Source: an uncultured Thiotrichaceae bacterium
Lineage (GTDB): Bacteria > Pseudomonadota > Gammaproteobacteria > Thiotrichales > Thiotrichaceae
DNA length: 6,591 nt
Assembly (NCBI GenBank): GCA_902727945.1
Contig: CACVAV010000168.1
Coordinates: forward strand, 1-6,591
Direction: 5' to 3'
The position numbers and the translations under genes were made by a program. This document shows positions 6,476-6,591 of this stretch, in pieces. Below the pieces are notes generated by a model. The model saw only the letters and a list, made by a program, of their open reading frames with translations, searched no databases and was not told the origin of the DNA. Within the stretch, counting starts at the first letter, position 1, and each line of letters begins with the position of its first letter.

Positions 6476-6591
6476 AATCCCTGTATCAGAGGCGAAATAC
6501 TGCCCCCAGTTCCGCTCGTTGCTGCCAAATACCAAAAAATGCGGGTTCAATAAGGATTCTTTAGTGTTATAACGCATCGGTGACATATCGG
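6470..6591 (-). CDS. Possible 3' end of an unidentified gene (cut by window edge)
   Basis: A minus-strand frame is open from the right edge to TGA at 6472-6470, giving about 39 residues that include NPHFLVFGSNERNWGQYFAS and end in DTGIL. I do not recognise it. Its composition (Asn, Phe, Trp, Gly) looks protein-like, and it lies in the same direction as the other genes, 95 bases before the protease start, so it may be the C-terminus of a longer protein. It is not the C-terminus of oligoribonuclease, a common neighbour of rsgA. A frame this short can also be open by chance. Confidence 0.3.
   Translation of the reverse strand, partial: DMSPMRYNTKESLLNPHFLVFGSNERNWGQYFASDTGIL

Overview
The window reads as a chromosomal segment of a gammaproteobacterium. 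It has a type II secretion system (T2SS) fragment, a full-length Slt70-type lytic transglycosylase, an RsgA of gammaproteobacterial type and moderate GC content. Taxonomy below class cannot be settled from the sequence; a marine Oceanospirillales- or Cellvibrionales-like genome would fit, but that is a guess. No mobile element, CRISPR array, rRNA or tRNA is visible, and coding density is high.

Every supported gene lies on the minus strand, so transcription runs from the right end to the left end. From right to left: the possible 3' end of an unidentified gene (6470-6591); a short leader with a hairpin and a weak promoter candidate; an M48A (Ste24-like) membrane metalloprotease (5133-6374); a small secreted monohaem cytochrome c (4769-5119) 13 bases further on; a 107-base intergenic gap with a near-perfect inverted repeat next to the ribosome binding site of rsgA; rsgA (3768-4661); slt (1758-3734) after 33 bases; gspK (717-1745) after 12 bases; and gspL (start at 707, cut by the left edge) after 9 bases.

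The spacing suggests two transcription units: protease-cytochrome, and rsgA-slt-gspK-gspL. The second joins ribosome maturation, peptidoglycan turnover and the inner-membrane/pseudopilus tip of type II secretion. The T2SS part is unusual because gspK normally follows gspJ in a long gspC-to-gspM/N operon, whereas here it follows slt directly, so the operon appears split between J and K.

Nothing here is a clearly new system. The observations most worth a second look are the split T2SS locus with its linked lytic transglycosylase, the cytochrome c with no possible methionine ligand but a candidate cysteine, its tight coupling to the membrane protease, and the inverted repeat before rsgA.
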